Shown piece after piece: positions 27,866 through 39,840 of a stretch of 64,000 bases of DNA (position 1 is its first letter; each line of letters begins with the position of its first letter). The notes beneath the pieces were generated by a model, which did not search any database, was not told where the DNA came from, and worked only from the letters and a program-made list of their open reading frames with translations. This DNA comes from Xiphias gladius (taxonomy: Eukaryota > Chordata > Actinopteri > Istiophoriformes > Xiphiidae), in contig NC_053405.1 in the NCBI RefSeq assembly GCF_016859285.1, positions 4,077,260-4,141,259 on the forward strand, written 5' to 3'. A program made the translations under genes and the position numbers.

Positions 27866-28619
27866 AATGACATATATTGTTGTACGTGTGTTGCGTGGGT
27901 GAAATTAGGCCCTGGGGCTAGATAAGCATACATCACTAGAGCCATAATTATAAATTGGATGCAAGTGTTATATGGCAATCCCAGGAACACAACATGCCGG
28001 TCAGCAATGTACAGATCACAGCTACCACTTACCCGCGGAGAAACTATCTTCCAAGACACCGTTCATGTTATCATTCCACAATGATGCATCATTATGTTAA
28101 CTGATACTGGCATGATCAGACGGCCTTCTGTACATTTACTCACTCCAGAGCCAACCACACATAACAACTCACGAAAAGCGAGAGAGGATCATGGGACATT
28201 AAAATGTACGCTGAAATTCAGACTAATGAACCTCAACTGTGTTTTCTTATCACCGGTTAATTGATGTTAAAAAGATGTTTGTCTGCCCGGTGGACACACA
28301 AAGGTCCCGGTCCACCTTGTTCAGCCTGGCAGCTGGGGAGACGAACAAAGCATTTCTTTCCCACTCCTGCGTCGCTGCCGTGCTCATTCCGTCTCCACAG
28401 ATGTCTCCTCAGACACATCTAATCTTCTCATCCCATGCTGCAGAATCTTCCTACCGTCAATTAATCCCAACAAAGGCAGATTAATGAGAAATTCATCTCT
28501 TTAATTCACTGTAAAGGTCTCCGCTCCTTTTAACCTGATAAGCTGCTACCAGACTTAACCAGATGACGATAATAATAAACATAATAACTATATATATAAT
28601 AAACGAACTTTACAATTGA

Positions 28620-28780
28620 TCATTAGGTTGTGGACAGATCATTAATCAAAAATTTTGTTAATCAATTCAACTCTTAAGTCATTTATTAAGCAAAAAAATA
28701 TCACCCATTGCTTGTTTCAGCCTCAACTATTCCTCTAAGTAATGTGATTTGCATTTTTTACCATTCCTACATTTTACAGA
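28620..28780 (-). repeat. Dispersed AT-rich fish repeat, copy 5 (decayed)
   Basis: Contains gtggacagatcattaatcaa, gttaatcaattcaactctta and agtcatttattaagcaaaaa, a diverged internal part of the same family. Confidence 0.4.
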
Positions 28781-31617
28781 CTAAATCATTCATGGATTCA
28801 TCAAATAATCACAAAAAAACAAAACAGACTCTTCCTCGTTCGTTTCTGGGAACAGTAATAAACAACCACAACACAAAGTGTGTGTATGAATCAGCGTGCG
28901 ACTGCGTACATATGAGAACAACAAAACCACATGAGATCCTGCAGTGCTGTGCGTATAACTTCACTGTAGGTGGCTATTTCCTGCTTAGCCATGTCATTAG
29001 GTTGTTATCAGCCATCGGCGTACAGGTGACTCATGCACAGAACGAACAATGATACCATACATCAACCGGCTGCCTGGCAACCAGCATGGCTCCGAAGAGA
29101 GAGGAGCTGATAGAAATCTTGGAAAAGGACCAGACACTATGGGGGGGGGGCATCATTTTACAAAACTTTCTTTCAGAAACTCCTCGGAATCGAAAGTTAT
29201 ATGAAAGCGTAAACTAGAAACTAGATGAGTCTGCACTTGCCTGCACTTGATTAGCAAAGACTGTGCTCGATGAAACCAGTAGCGGTGTCAGGGTGAAATG
29301 TATTTTAAGCAACGAAGTTTCTGCAAGACTACATGACTAAATGGATTTATGCCTTTTCTGATCCTGTTCTTGTAATGACATAGCTGGTGTGCTGTGGTGT
29401 GGAAAAGCTTTATAGTCTTTCTATTGACCATCACAGATTAAATAAAAAACTCTGTATGGAGAAACTCCCATGTTTTTCTCTCTGTATGTGTAATGCAGTC
29501 TATACGGCCATTGTTTTGATGTACCTGTATACGCTTGTTCACTCAACAGATGGAAGTAGAAGCCTCTGATTTGTGCCTCTGCCGTGCTTTGTCAGCAAAT
29601 ACCCCAGCGATTTCTGTAGCCGCTCCACAGTAAAAACATCAAGCAGTTTGGGGAATTAAACCAATAATTGCTCTAAAATAAAGACTCTTTTGTCCTGTTT
29701 AAGTCAACACCATGATATTGGTTCACATTTTTTGGTTACACATCCAACTCAAATGGCAACAAACCAAATGCATGGCGGTACTACAGTACAGTGTAAGAAT
29801 GGGGAAATTTCAATGTCCCTACTGCTACTGAAGAGCAAATTTTGTGTGTCCAATTCAAGTGTAAACCATTGAGCATCCATATTGTGTACAGCGAGATAGA
29901 GATTGTTTTCTTTTTTTTCTCAGCGAGGATTCAAAAGGTGTTCACAATCCATAAGCAGAACCAGATTCGTAATCGGAATTTAAAAAAAAAAACAAAGCAT
30001 GATATCCGATTCAAATTTGCCGAAACGTGCTAGTGCGCACCATAAGGTTTTATTTTCTCTTCTTTTCTTAAGGCAACAATCAGTTTAGATTGGTTTGGCT
30101 TACTTGCTGCCCAAGTAAAACAAATGCCTTCAGAGCTACTCCAGTAGTCCCCCTGCTTTCCAGTGTGACCGCCCTTCCAAGTTAGATACCTGTGGTTTCT
30201 CTCGACTGTGTTGTCAAGCCAGTGTCAAACCATTTTCACACTGGAGGAGCCAAACCAAAGCCCATTTTCCTGCCAACAACAGCAGCTGCCATGGCAGCAC
30301 ACTGGGAGGTCCACTTTTATAGGAGCGGGTCACATCTATGAAAGGGGCAATAAGAACATTTTGCACCTTTTGCTCGGCTGTGCATACACACACACACGTA
30401 TCTGAGAGTGAGTGTCCTGATGGAATGATCTTCAGTACATGACAACACGCAGATACAGATTTCACCACACCAGCCACTGGCTTTGCATACCTACAGTCAG
30501 GGGAAAATAATAAATAAATAAATAAATAAAATGTCAGGGAAAGTGAACTGATTCTGACTGACTGAGTGCATTTGTTCCTTAAAGCCTGTATTTTCACCCT
30601 GCTGTTTCCCCGTACGTTTCCCTCTCAAAATTCCTTTACAATCACTAGGTGATGAAACACAAATAAAACGCGTACTGGTGTCGCCTGGGCGGCCATGTGC
30701 GTGTTCTTGTGCGTGTGGTTGCAGTGGGATCATCCATTAAAACGCACAGCACACCTACCAGTTCATCACCATAATCCTGAAATACCTCTCCACCACTGGC
30801 CCAACCTATATTAGGTTGCTAAGCCAACTGCTGCCGAGCTGGCAGACGCACTGATTGGGTCCACTTTCTGGGGCTGAAAAGGCCGTAAATCTTAGGTTTA
30901 CATAGCGGAGAGAGGGAGAGAGAAGGAGAGTCATCACACTCCAGCGCGTCGCTTCAAAGGAAAGTTCAAAACAGTGACGGAGCACATGGGAGACCAAACC
31001 TCCTGCCAGGCAACCCCGAGTCGGAGACAGAACAAAGTCTGCGCATTGCAATTCCAAGGTGCTTTCATTCTAGCACTCCCACCATCTCTGTCTAAACGAC
31101 AACACTGTAGTTTGTGTTGTCAGCTAAGTTTATGCTTCAGCTTGGCGACATCTCATGCCATTATTCTCCGTGGCTTCGTTGGGAAAGGCCACCAAGCACT
31201 GAAACCATCAACTAATGCTTTTGGTATAAAACAATATATATTTCACAATTCAACTGAGCAAGTTTCTCTACCAAAAACCAACATGTCGCTTTTGCAATTG
31301 CGGTTTTCTCTTAAATTCGGCATTGGAAATACAACTCGAATCACAAGTGCCTCAGTCAGGTTTCAGTTCACACGCTCAGCTCGTCTTCCCACAGTCTTCC
31401 ATCAAAATTAGCTCCACCGGGGTTTGGACAGTGGACCGGCCACGACAAGTTTCTCTTTAGTCAGTCCTACATGTGCCGAATGTACGTGGGCGGGCTACGG
31501 TGCATCCCGAAACCCCTCAGGGCCATGTTCTACCAGGCTTACCCGTTGGCCGATAACCTGGGATATGACAAAGTGCGGGATTTTAAATGGAGCTTCGTCA
31601 AGCTTTCCTCCACTCAC

Positions 31618-31689
31618 CCTTATCCTTCTCATCGCGGCCACGATCTCCACTCGGCTGCTCGGCCGCGCCACATCCAGACTGCCGATATA
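31618..31689 (-). CDS. nos1ap: nos1ap coding exon 2 (PTB domain start, 24 aa)
   Basis: The minus strand encodes YIGSLDVARP and continues SSRVEIVAAMRRIR, matching NOS1AP residues 36-59 at the start of the PTB domain. The acceptor is cttttctgtcaacag and the donor is GTGAGT, both in phase 0, so it joins exon 1 in frame. Intron 1 is only 548 bases (31690-32237) and contains an AT/GT microsatellite beside the acceptor and an AAG-rich tract. The next exon (YEFK..KNIKKKKVSIMVS in the family) was looked for on the minus strand below 31617 and not seen. Confidence 0.92.
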
Positions 31690-31705
31690 CTGTTGACAGA
31701 AAAGT

Positions 31706-31773
31706 AATATATCTATATCTATATATATATATGTTTATATATATTTATATGTGTGTGTGTGTGTGTGTGTGTG
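31706..31773. repeat. AT/GT compound microsatellite beside nos1ap exon 2
   Basis: (TATC/TA)n followed by about 12 GT units, inside intron 1 and starting about 17 bases upstream (minus sense) of the exon 2 acceptor. Confidence 0.9.
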
Positions 31774-31980
31774 ACACAGGTACGACACATCAAACAAACT
31801 GTAACGCTAGTTGGGTGGATTTTTTTGTTTTGTTTTATGTACTGAAACAGTTCAATCATTACCCCACGTCGGGTAATGATTGACTCAGCGCAGTTTCAAT
31901 TTCCCCAACTAGCCATCAGCTCACTTCACTTGCTAGCTAAATCTCCCCGAGGATTAGATTTCGGTCTCAAAAAAATTTAA

Positions 31981-32036
31981 AAAGAAGAAGAAGAAGAAGA
32001 AGAAGAAGAAAAGAAAAAAAAAAGAAAAAAAGAAAG
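31981..32036. repeat. (AAG)n purine tract in nos1ap intron 1
   Basis: About nine AAG/GAA units followed by A-rich sequence broken by single G. Confidence 0.9.
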
Positions 32037-32237
32037 TCGCCTAACGTTATTTCGGTTAGCTTGCACCAGTTTCGCGTAAATTAGCCGGACGTGGTGGCAA
32101 AGCGTTCACGTGAAACGTCTCTGGCACCCGGGCTTGGCTAACGACGGGCAGGCGCTCGAGAGCGGACGTTAAATTTGAATCGGGACGTCAACGACTTAGC
32201 TCCGCTGCGTTTTGAAAGTTGCTGGTGAATAATTCAC

Positions 32238-32342
32238 CTTCGCCTCGAAGTTGATCCCATGCTGGAAAGCTTCCTCGTTGTGCAACGGGATCCTCAGATC
32301 ATGTCCATCATCAACGAGGTTGTACTTGGTTTTTCCAGGCAT
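32238..32342 (-). CDS. nos1ap: nos1ap coding exon 1 (N-terminus, 35 aa)
   Basis: First coding exon of the carboxyl-terminal PDZ ligand of neuronal nitric oxide synthase (NOS1AP/CAPON), an intracellular adaptor that couples nNOS to partners through an N-terminal PTB domain and a C-terminal PDZ-binding tail. The minus strand encodes [20 protein letters not shown] and continues to GINFEAK, nearly identical to my memory of human NOS1AP residues 1-35. It ends at a GTGAAT donor in phase 0. The ATG is fixed by this match and directly follows a run of 14 A. Whether this is teleost copy a or b cannot be decided. Later exons are not in the window, so the gene is partial. Confidence 0.93.
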
Positions 32343-33000
32343 TTTTTTTTTTTTTTAAGTATTTACTACTCCACGCTACCGGAGGAACCAAGAGAGTAAC
32401 AACGGGAAAACAAACCGGGTCGGTTTCAACAGGGTAGTAATCCGAGAAAAGAGAAAAAAAAAAAAAAAAAAAAGGAGAAAACACAGTTCCCAATCCGGTC
32501 AGTACATGTTCTCCTTCAGAGCGAAACCGTCCCGGCACTGCACGGCTACCGACGCCGCCCTCGACAGCGGCCAAGTGGCGGCAACTCCTTCACCAGCGCT
32601 CCGGCGGACTGCGGCGCCGTTAAGGTTTTCCCGTGGCAGCTTTAAAAAACAAAACAAAACACGCGCAGGCCGGCAGAAAACAGCGACATGCGGGGGACAG
32701 ATGTGTTTTCCCGACTTTTCCTGTGGTGAGTGTGGAAGTTGGTCCGGTCCTGCCTCCTGTCCCCCCCCCCCCCGTGGAGGGAGGGCGTGATTGGAGGAGT
32801 CCGGGGAACCCACCTGTTTCCATTGGATTACAGAGGCGCACCGTGGCTCTGTGGAGGAGGGGCTCAAGGTCTGGTACCTGCCCCCTCTCTCCCCTCTTAC
32901 CCTCCTCCACACACTCTCTCTCTCTCACACACACACACGCACGCACACACACACACGTAGATCCATGGGAATAACCTCCTGAATGTCATCGCTTGTAAAC
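32343..33000 (-). promoter_or_regulatory. nos1ap 5' UTR and presumed promoter region
   Basis: This stretch is directly upstream of the nos1ap start codon. It includes the A-run abutting the ATG, a 20-plus base A/T run near 32455-32473, and a GC- and CpG-rich block around 32515-32900 as expected of a vertebrate promoter. There is a run of 13 C at 32761-32773 and a CT/CA repeat at 32915-32956. No TATA box was identified and the transcription start is unknown. Confidence 0.4.
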
Positions 33001-34189
33001 TAAGGTGTGGTGTAGCCTACTGTATACACACATTTCTATTCTGTAAACTTAACTTGCAATGTTTTTTTTTTTTTTTTAAGCACAATATTCACCTTACCTG
33101 TCAAATAAATTATTGGCTAATGCGAAATGAATAGCCTCTATTTGACTGGGGGGGATACTATGTCAGAATATGTGTGGTTTATTCATCACTTATGAGAAAA
33201 TGATCAAAGATACTGGCAAGAAAACGAGGTGGTAATTTGCACCCCAGGAAGAAAGCTCTAATCTGATCTGCTCTGTTGAGAGTGAGATACGTTGCCGCGG
33301 CTTCACTGGTGGGGTGGGTGTACATTCATCATAAATCTCTGCTCCAGAGTAAAATAAAAAGGGCAAGGCTACCAACTAGTGGCTATGTCTGCCAGCACCC
33401 TACCTGGGATGCACGCATCCCCCTGGAGATGTCATAAAGGACGAAAGTGTAAGAATAAGAAATGAGATGACTTTCCTCTGGCCGCCGCAGATAAAATGAA
33501 ACCACTGAAGTGTTCAATAAAGGGTTTGTGAAATTCTTTTGTGAACGACTCATCGCTCATACTATATAGAAATAAGTGGACGAGAGCAGAATTTCACCTT
33601 TTTGAAGTTAGTTCCAAGTGGAAATACCGTGTCCCCGATTCTTTGATCCCATTCTCTATACATAAACCCCTTAATATAAACCTAATGTCCCTCAATTATC
33701 TGAGTTTAGTTGCTCACGTTTCCATTTTTGCATCATAAATGTTACAAAAAGTGATGTTTTAATCTTAATTAATTAAAAATTATACCAACCCAAATACATC
33801 CTGGTCAAAACACTGCCTACAGTTGATCTAACCAATTTAGGACATGCATAGTAATGATGTGACCGGTCTTGCTGATAATTAAAACAGAGATCCGTCAGAC
33901 TGAGCATCCTCCACACGTTCCTTCCAAGCATCTGGAATAAAAGCATCTCCAGTGCGAGAGCCGCTCCACAAATCACGGTGATATGTGGCCAGTAGACACA
34001 GTAGAGCCGTGTTCATGTTTAATGCAGTTGTCATGCCGTATAATGCACAGACCATTTGTGTCACCCTGGGAGTAAAGACGCAGCACTTCCCTCAAGGTGG
34101 TCCCAGGCGGGGAGGGAAGGTGAAGTGGGGCGGCAGTAATTCACATTCTCACCCCCTTCTTTGGAAAAATATAAAGTACTGCTGCTAAT

Positions 34190-34340
34190 GGTGTCCTGGG
34201 GGCTTGTAGCAAGCTGGTGTTGCATATGATTTACAGTCCACGGGTTCAAACCTGGCATCTGGCTACCAGATTTTGTCATGCAGGCCACCGTTCCGCCCGC
34301 CCTCTCGGTTGTCGTCTTGCGTCACTGTCTAAAGTCAAAA
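34190..34340 (+). repeat. tRNA-derived SINE fragment, plus orientation
   Basis: A pol III B-box-like string GGGTTCAAACC lies at 34242-34252. It is followed by a body with ttgtcatgcaggccac and a ctgtctaaagtcaaaa end, matching the fish SINE family represented at 35500-35702 on the other strand. The A box is decayed. Confidence 0.55.
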
Positions 34341-35499
34341 TTCGCCAAATGAATTCCCTCATTTAGCAACTGGGATCAGTTTGGAAAGCTGTGTAGGTGA
34401 AGAGTTTGAACAGATTAACTAGAAAAAATAAAATTTTGGAGACAGTCTCCAGGCTTTAGATGACTAACCCTCAAGTTTTCAAGCGCATGTGGACACTGAG
34501 GCCCACACAGCGCTAATATTGTTGCCAGGTTTTTTTAATCTATATATAGTATTTTAAGGATATCTCCATATAACCCCTGTATTGCACTTTTATCCCCCTG
34601 TACTCAAATTAGCAAAACAGCTAGACGGCAGACAAGAACAGCTGTTGTCTCTGCATGAGGAATTATTGCTGAATAAAACCAGTTCCCCTCTCAGGGACCC
34701 CATGTGCGCTTAAGGCTCTTAAAAAGGATAGGGAGCTTCTTAATCCCTGCTTGGTCTTCAAATACATGTGATCTTTTGAATAGGGCTTTGGCTTTTAAAG
34801 CATATGCTCCTTGCATGAAGTATATCTCGGAGATCAGTGCACAAAAAAAAAAAAAAAATAGAATGGTTACACTTAAGAGCCCAAAGAAAACACGCGAGGC
34901 TTTTATCATTGCCACGCATAAAAAAAGTCTGAAATACATTCATCTCAAGTGGTCCTCCAGCAGCATGTGTTGCTGTCCGCCACATTGTCTTTTTACATGA
35001 CCACGAGGAGCTGCCAAGGTCAGAGCTTTTCCGATCCTGTGTGGGCTTTTAAAAATTTCATAGCGCCCCAAATACGCCAACACATGAGATAGTTCCCCTC
35101 CAAATTTTTTTGTTTTGATCCTTAAATTTGTGTTCACCCATAACCACCCCAGATTTAGGAAAAGGGCTGTCGCCAAGAAATCCAGGGGTGTGTTTTTAAA
35201 AAGTTAAAGGTACCCTTCGGAGGTTTATACTTGTAGCAGCGCCGTGGGCCAGGGTTTTCATGAGTGGGTCCCCGTTTGTTTGCTTCTTATGCAACCTGCA
35301 TGACATGCATGTGCAGCATTTATGCAGAAAGTTTCACGCCACACTTACTTATCGATCGTTTGTGGGTGTAACATGCCGAGAGCGATGTGTGAGCGCAGAC
35401 AGGAAAGAAGAGGACCTCTTGCCGAAGTAAACACGTACAGTGTGTAAACGATGCAACCTTGAAAAGTCGGCTTTGAAAATGTTTTTTTTCCCCCTTTTT

Positions 35500-35702
35500 A
35501 AAAAAAAAAGATTTTATTTTTGGCCATTTTGCCTCTATTGACAGAGGCAGTGGAAGGATAGGCAGGAACGGCAGGGGAGAGCGAGGGAATGACATGTAGC
35601 GAAGGTGCCCGCACCGGATTTGAATCCGGGCTGCTGCGGCAGAGGACTCAGCCTCGACAAACGATACGTGCGTTTGACTGGGTGAGCTGCCGATAGGCCC
35701 CG
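35500..35702 (-). repeat. tRNA-derived SINE, minus orientation
   Basis: The minus strand begins with a tRNA-like head (GGTGAGCTGCCG is not intact, but the B box GGATTCAAATCC at 35627-35616 is). It continues into tacatgtcattccctcgctc and ctgtcaatagaggcaaaatg, and ends in an A/T-rich tail (aaaataaaatcttttt). This is a very common teleost interspersed repeat. The tRNA-like part is not a gene: it has no cloverleaf. Confidence 0.7.
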
Positions 35703-38700
35703 TTTTATAAGGAAAGAAACAATATGAACGCTATGAACCCGCTTGCTACCCCTGGAGGATAGACGCGGTGGGTTTTGGGGGGAAACACTGAATGTAAATA
35801 TAACATTGTTCGTTTTACGAGAAAATTGCAGAGGGGGGCTTTTAAATTATGATGAAAAAAACAACCCAGTGAAGTGAGAGTTAACATTGTCAGTTTGTTT
35901 CATGTGGCTGAGAACTGAGCCCTGCTAGAGTCCCTACCTACTGCACACATCATATTTATTTTGTTCTTTCTCTCTTGTGTTCACTGTGGTTCAACTCGGT
36001 TCACAAGAGTCCACGAGGAATTGTGCTAAGCTAGCACACACTGTGCACACTAAGCTGGTGTTAGACACCAAAGTCTTGTCTAACGCCAGCCAAAAACTGA
36101 ACTTTTCAAATGCAAAAAAAAATGCTCTCTTGAGCGGATTCATCCAAACGCAGCAACTTCATGTTTCAGTGTGAAACAGTGTGAGGTCGGCGTGTCGGCG
36201 GGAGCCCCGAACCTTGGGTGCCCTCCCTGTGGCATCTACCTCAGCCACAAGCAACGGCAAGCACACACACAAGTGACTGTGTGTGTTTACGACACGGCCC
36301 GCGCACACATACGCACACATCGGTGTACGCACAAACACACACACGCACGCACAAAGTCTTGCGCATCTTGAGGGCCTTTTAAACTGAATTAATAATGGCC
36401 ATTTTCAAGGAATGTGGGACACACAACGCGAGGACTAGATCCACTTCTAATAGGAGAGTTGCAGAGGAGAAGACTAGAAAGGAAGCAGCGGGGGGAATGA
36501 TGACAACAATACGTATATAATTTTGCCTGAACCTGTGTATCAACATGGAATATTAATGGAAGAGAGAAATTGTTCAGAGCTCACACTCAAGGGGGGTAGA
36601 TTAGTATAGATACAGTCTGTCTCTGATACACAAACAATGATTTGTAGAGTACATACAAGGTTTATACCACCCAGCGTTAATTAAGTGTGTGCTTGGAGCG
36701 CAGTTGAACCACTCCTTGTTGTGTTTGTTGAGGCACCCAATGCACAGCTGAGGGTACAGTCCAAAGGGGAACATGTTAAGTATTCATTTGAATACTTCCA
36801 TTTGTTAATCTAATTAAAAGTGAGTGTTTAGATGGCTTTTTTCCTTCCTGAAAAAAGCCTTGGAAGAGTGGATCCCTTCATAGAGATGTTCGCTGAAGTT
36901 AGGCTCACAATGACTCCAGAAGGCTCAGTAATAGCTTCTTAGAAGTCTCAAAGCATCCGGCGCCTACAACACTCATCTCATTGCAGTGCTCATTGAAACC
37001 GCTTCGACGCTTTGTTTATGACGAAAAGTTTGGACTGTAGAGCGAAAAGATAAAATGTTGGCACGCTAGCGTTTGCAGATCAGGACTAAACGCAGAGAAC
37101 GGCCGCGGCTGATGCGAATGGCATCAGTTTTGCAGGTATGTGGTTGAAATTTCGACGTGATTAGAATGCTTGATGGAAAACCGGGGCATCGCCAGGGTTA
37201 TAACAATTCATCCTGACGGGGACGTGAACGTCACAGCCTTCACGGGCAAGAGGAAAAAGTACTGGTTTGAAATGGATTTTTACAGCAATCCAACCTTTTT
37301 TTGGCCTTAGTGTGGACATGAGTTGTTCGCACTTTAATCAAAGAGTAACTTTCCTACTCCAGTGATTTCATTTGAACATTTTTTACAAGCCTCAAGCCGT
37401 GAAAGTATCCAGTATTTCTCAAGAGAAGTTTAAAAAAATTGCGAAAAATCTAAAAAATACAATATTTTGTCTGAAAGAAATGTATCATGACCCCTATTTT
37501 TTTTTTTCTTGAGACCCCTCGATGGACCCAACTCCAAGTTTCATAACATTGAATCAGACTACCGAACGTGTAGAAAATATATCAGGAACTGAACACAATG
37601 TATGACGACAGCTTTTTGAAAATCTAGCGTAGCAAACCTCGTATTTCACTCTCAGACGTCTGCTTTCTTCACTTATTGTGCCTCAGAAGAAAGTAAAATC
37701 TAAACTTTTCTTGCCCTAGTATGTTTGCATCTGTTTCCACGATGATACGGCGTAGTTGTGACTCAGCCTTCATTAACTTAACGAGGGGGACTGAAACATT
37801 ACGTCTCGCATTTCTGGCAGCACCAAGTGCATATTTTGCAATAAAAAGAACACGAGGACACACAAACTGAAGAGAAACTCCAACGTGATCTTATTGAACA
37901 TGCTGTACATCTGAATGAGCTTCGGTTGTGGAGTCAGTGAAGTGAAAACAACAGTAAGGGTGACACCATGTGGACACATTATGAACTCAATGTACGTCTC
38001 CATCAACTTCTCTGACCAAAAGAATGTAGTTATGTGGATTTTTGCAAACAAAATTCACATAAGAAAAAGAAAGAAACCATTTATAAAAATATGTATCTGC
38101 ACAATTAGATCTCGTAGTTGTATCCTGGTGTGATTAGTTAGATTGTTTGACAGAAGTGAGTAAAGAGGCAGTCCGGTTTCCTCGGACAGCATTTAGCGAT
38201 GAGGGAAACCTCCACACATTATCACTATTATTACTATATTACTATTATTATAATCTTTATCGACTGGTATGTCTTGTAATTTTTTACAATTTGAATATTT
38301 CATATCATACATTCATTTTATTGCACAGAAAACATCAGTAGAACTGATGATATATATTTCACACAGGGACTTATCTCTTGAATCACCTGCCATATCATGA
38401 TTTAAAAGCAACCAAATATTTATTGGCCTATCAGAAACAGCTGAAAATAGCTACGTCTCTTCTTCCGCTGTCTGTGACTAATCACATTTCTATTTCTCTT
38501 CCTGGCTCTGTGTTGCGTGACAGAAAAGGGACTCAGTCTCCAGGGAACGCTGTCTGCGTCCAATTTCATTTACTCATTTGTAAAACAGACCTCCTGGCTG
38601 CCAAGCAACTGAGGTCCTATGACTCTTGTTATTCTCGGGAACTGCTTCACACTCTCTCGCGGTCTGCCAAGCAGGGTCTGGGCTCCGGCCTTAAGGGGCC

Positions 38701-38845
38701 CGCGAGACCACCTTCTGCGGTGGGGGCCTCTTGACCCCGTCCGGTGCCTAACACTCCGCAGTAAAAAACCCATCAAAGGCGAGAGGTGTGACGAACTCCC
38801 AGCCCGATAAACACCGATCGGCCGCAGAAAATGAAAAGCGGTAGC

Positions 38846-38878
38846 TGGCTTTAATGTTGTGGCCGACGGGTGTAGTGA
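38846..38878. repeat. Possible Tc1-type terminal repeat fragment
   Basis: ctttaatgttgtggccgacg followed by ggtgta resembles the end of fish Tc1-like elements (ttttaatgttgtggccgatcggtgta). No internal part is recognisable nearby. Confidence 0.35.
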
Positions 38879-39822
38879 CCAGGAAGAGAAGCCTTTACGG
38901 GTGCGGTCAGAGGCGATGCCAACCTCTGTGTTTTCTTCTGCTGTGTATTCATTCATCTGCGAGCAACGATGAACAAGTTGGGATTGTATGAGTTTTAAGT
39001 GAGAGAGCTAGCTCGGCGGCTTCGGATCAAAACCCTGTGCCGGCCATGCTTTGTCAAAGGCTTTTTTGGGTTTTTTTTTTACTTTCTGTGCTCTTAAAGT
39101 CTCTAAAGACACAGTCCAGGTTTCCTTTTTTGAGTTGCTGTAACTTCAAGACCAACATCCCTTTGTTTGACATCTGCAGTAGATGTTCCTCGGTGGGCCA
39201 CGTTTGTTTTTTTTAAATTCATCCTGCCCTTAACGGACCCCACGCATTTTGCACGCAGGCGTCCCCCATCTTGGAAAACTGGAACCATCACCAGTGTTTT
39301 TACACTTCACTGCGCCCCGCGTCCTTGTCAAGCGAACTACACTGTTACACAACCCGAAACCGCCTTCACTGAAGCCTGTAGGGGTTGACCTCAGATTGAG
39401 ACGGTCTCTGAACGCGAGTCCCGTCATAAATAATCTTCGGTGCCACTTTTTAACCCCTCCGAGGCTGTGTTCCACGGCTGTTGTCAAACTTTTCCTCGGT
39501 CCACTGTTTTTTCTTTTTTCTTTTTTCACTGATCAGTTGCTGTTTGTGTTGTGCCACCGCGACGCGCCTCTTCATACTGACTTTGCCTCTTACTTTGAAT
39601 CATCTGCAGCCTCCGGACTGTGCTTCGGATGCAACACTGTGTAGGCCTCATTTCAGCCATTTTCTTAACTAAAAGTAGCGAAACCCTCATGCAAGTCCCA
39701 CATGTAGAATTTTAGTTTTATTGCAGAACAGCCTCTTTCATTATGCACCAACATAAATACTTATTGTCACGCTTGCGACAGTTTCTGTCCGACGTCGTGC
39801 GGCCGCCGCGGTGATCCACCCC

Positions 39823-39832
39823 AAAAAAAAAA
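39823..39832 (-). terminator. RNA polymerase III terminator (T10) of tRNA-His
   Basis: A run of ten T on the minus strand starts nine bases after the tRNA 3' end. This is the standard pol III stop signal. Confidence 0.85.
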
Positions 39833-39840
39833 CCCCAAAC

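Larger units (their letters stand above)
1..31617 (-). other. nos1ap: nos1ap intron 2 (runs past the window edge)
   Basis: No further nos1ap exon, other gene or RNA gene was recognised here. Open frames are short, lack splice-consistent partners and resemble no protein family except transposon remnants listed separately. The stretch is AT-rich with homopolymer A/T runs, microsatellites and dispersed repeats. Positions 1-8600 hold nothing recognisable. NOS1AP introns are very long in other vertebrates, which fits. Assignment as intron rests on exon 2 having an intact donor and on exon 3 being absent. Confidence 0.7.
33001..39822. other. Intergenic, nos1ap upstream region to tRNA-His
   Basis: No gene was recognised. 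Open frames are short and without family resemblance. The stretch contains two tRNA-derived SINE copies (34190-34340 and 35500-35702), a CA-rich patch at 36262-36353, homopolymer runs, a possible Tc1-type end near 38846-38878, and an apparently non-repetitive block around 36500-36850. CpG-containing sequence increases from about 38600 onward, but no transcript could be modelled. Confidence 0.5.

Noticed and set aside
1-31617. Search for nos1ap exons 3 onward (KNIKKKKVSIMVS, EWTWDE, FRCNVFKSKKKSQ)
   Set aside because: No minus-strand translation or matching splice context was found, so none is annotated.
35600-35690. Possible tRNA gene (ccggatttgaatccgg)
   Set aside because: Only the B-box arm is tRNA-like; there is no cloverleaf, and the flanks match a SINE body.
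38570-38956. Overlapping frames of 63-128 codons on both strands in a GC-rich patch
   Set aside because: There is no recognisable domain, frames overlap on both strands, and no splice-consistent neighbours were found.
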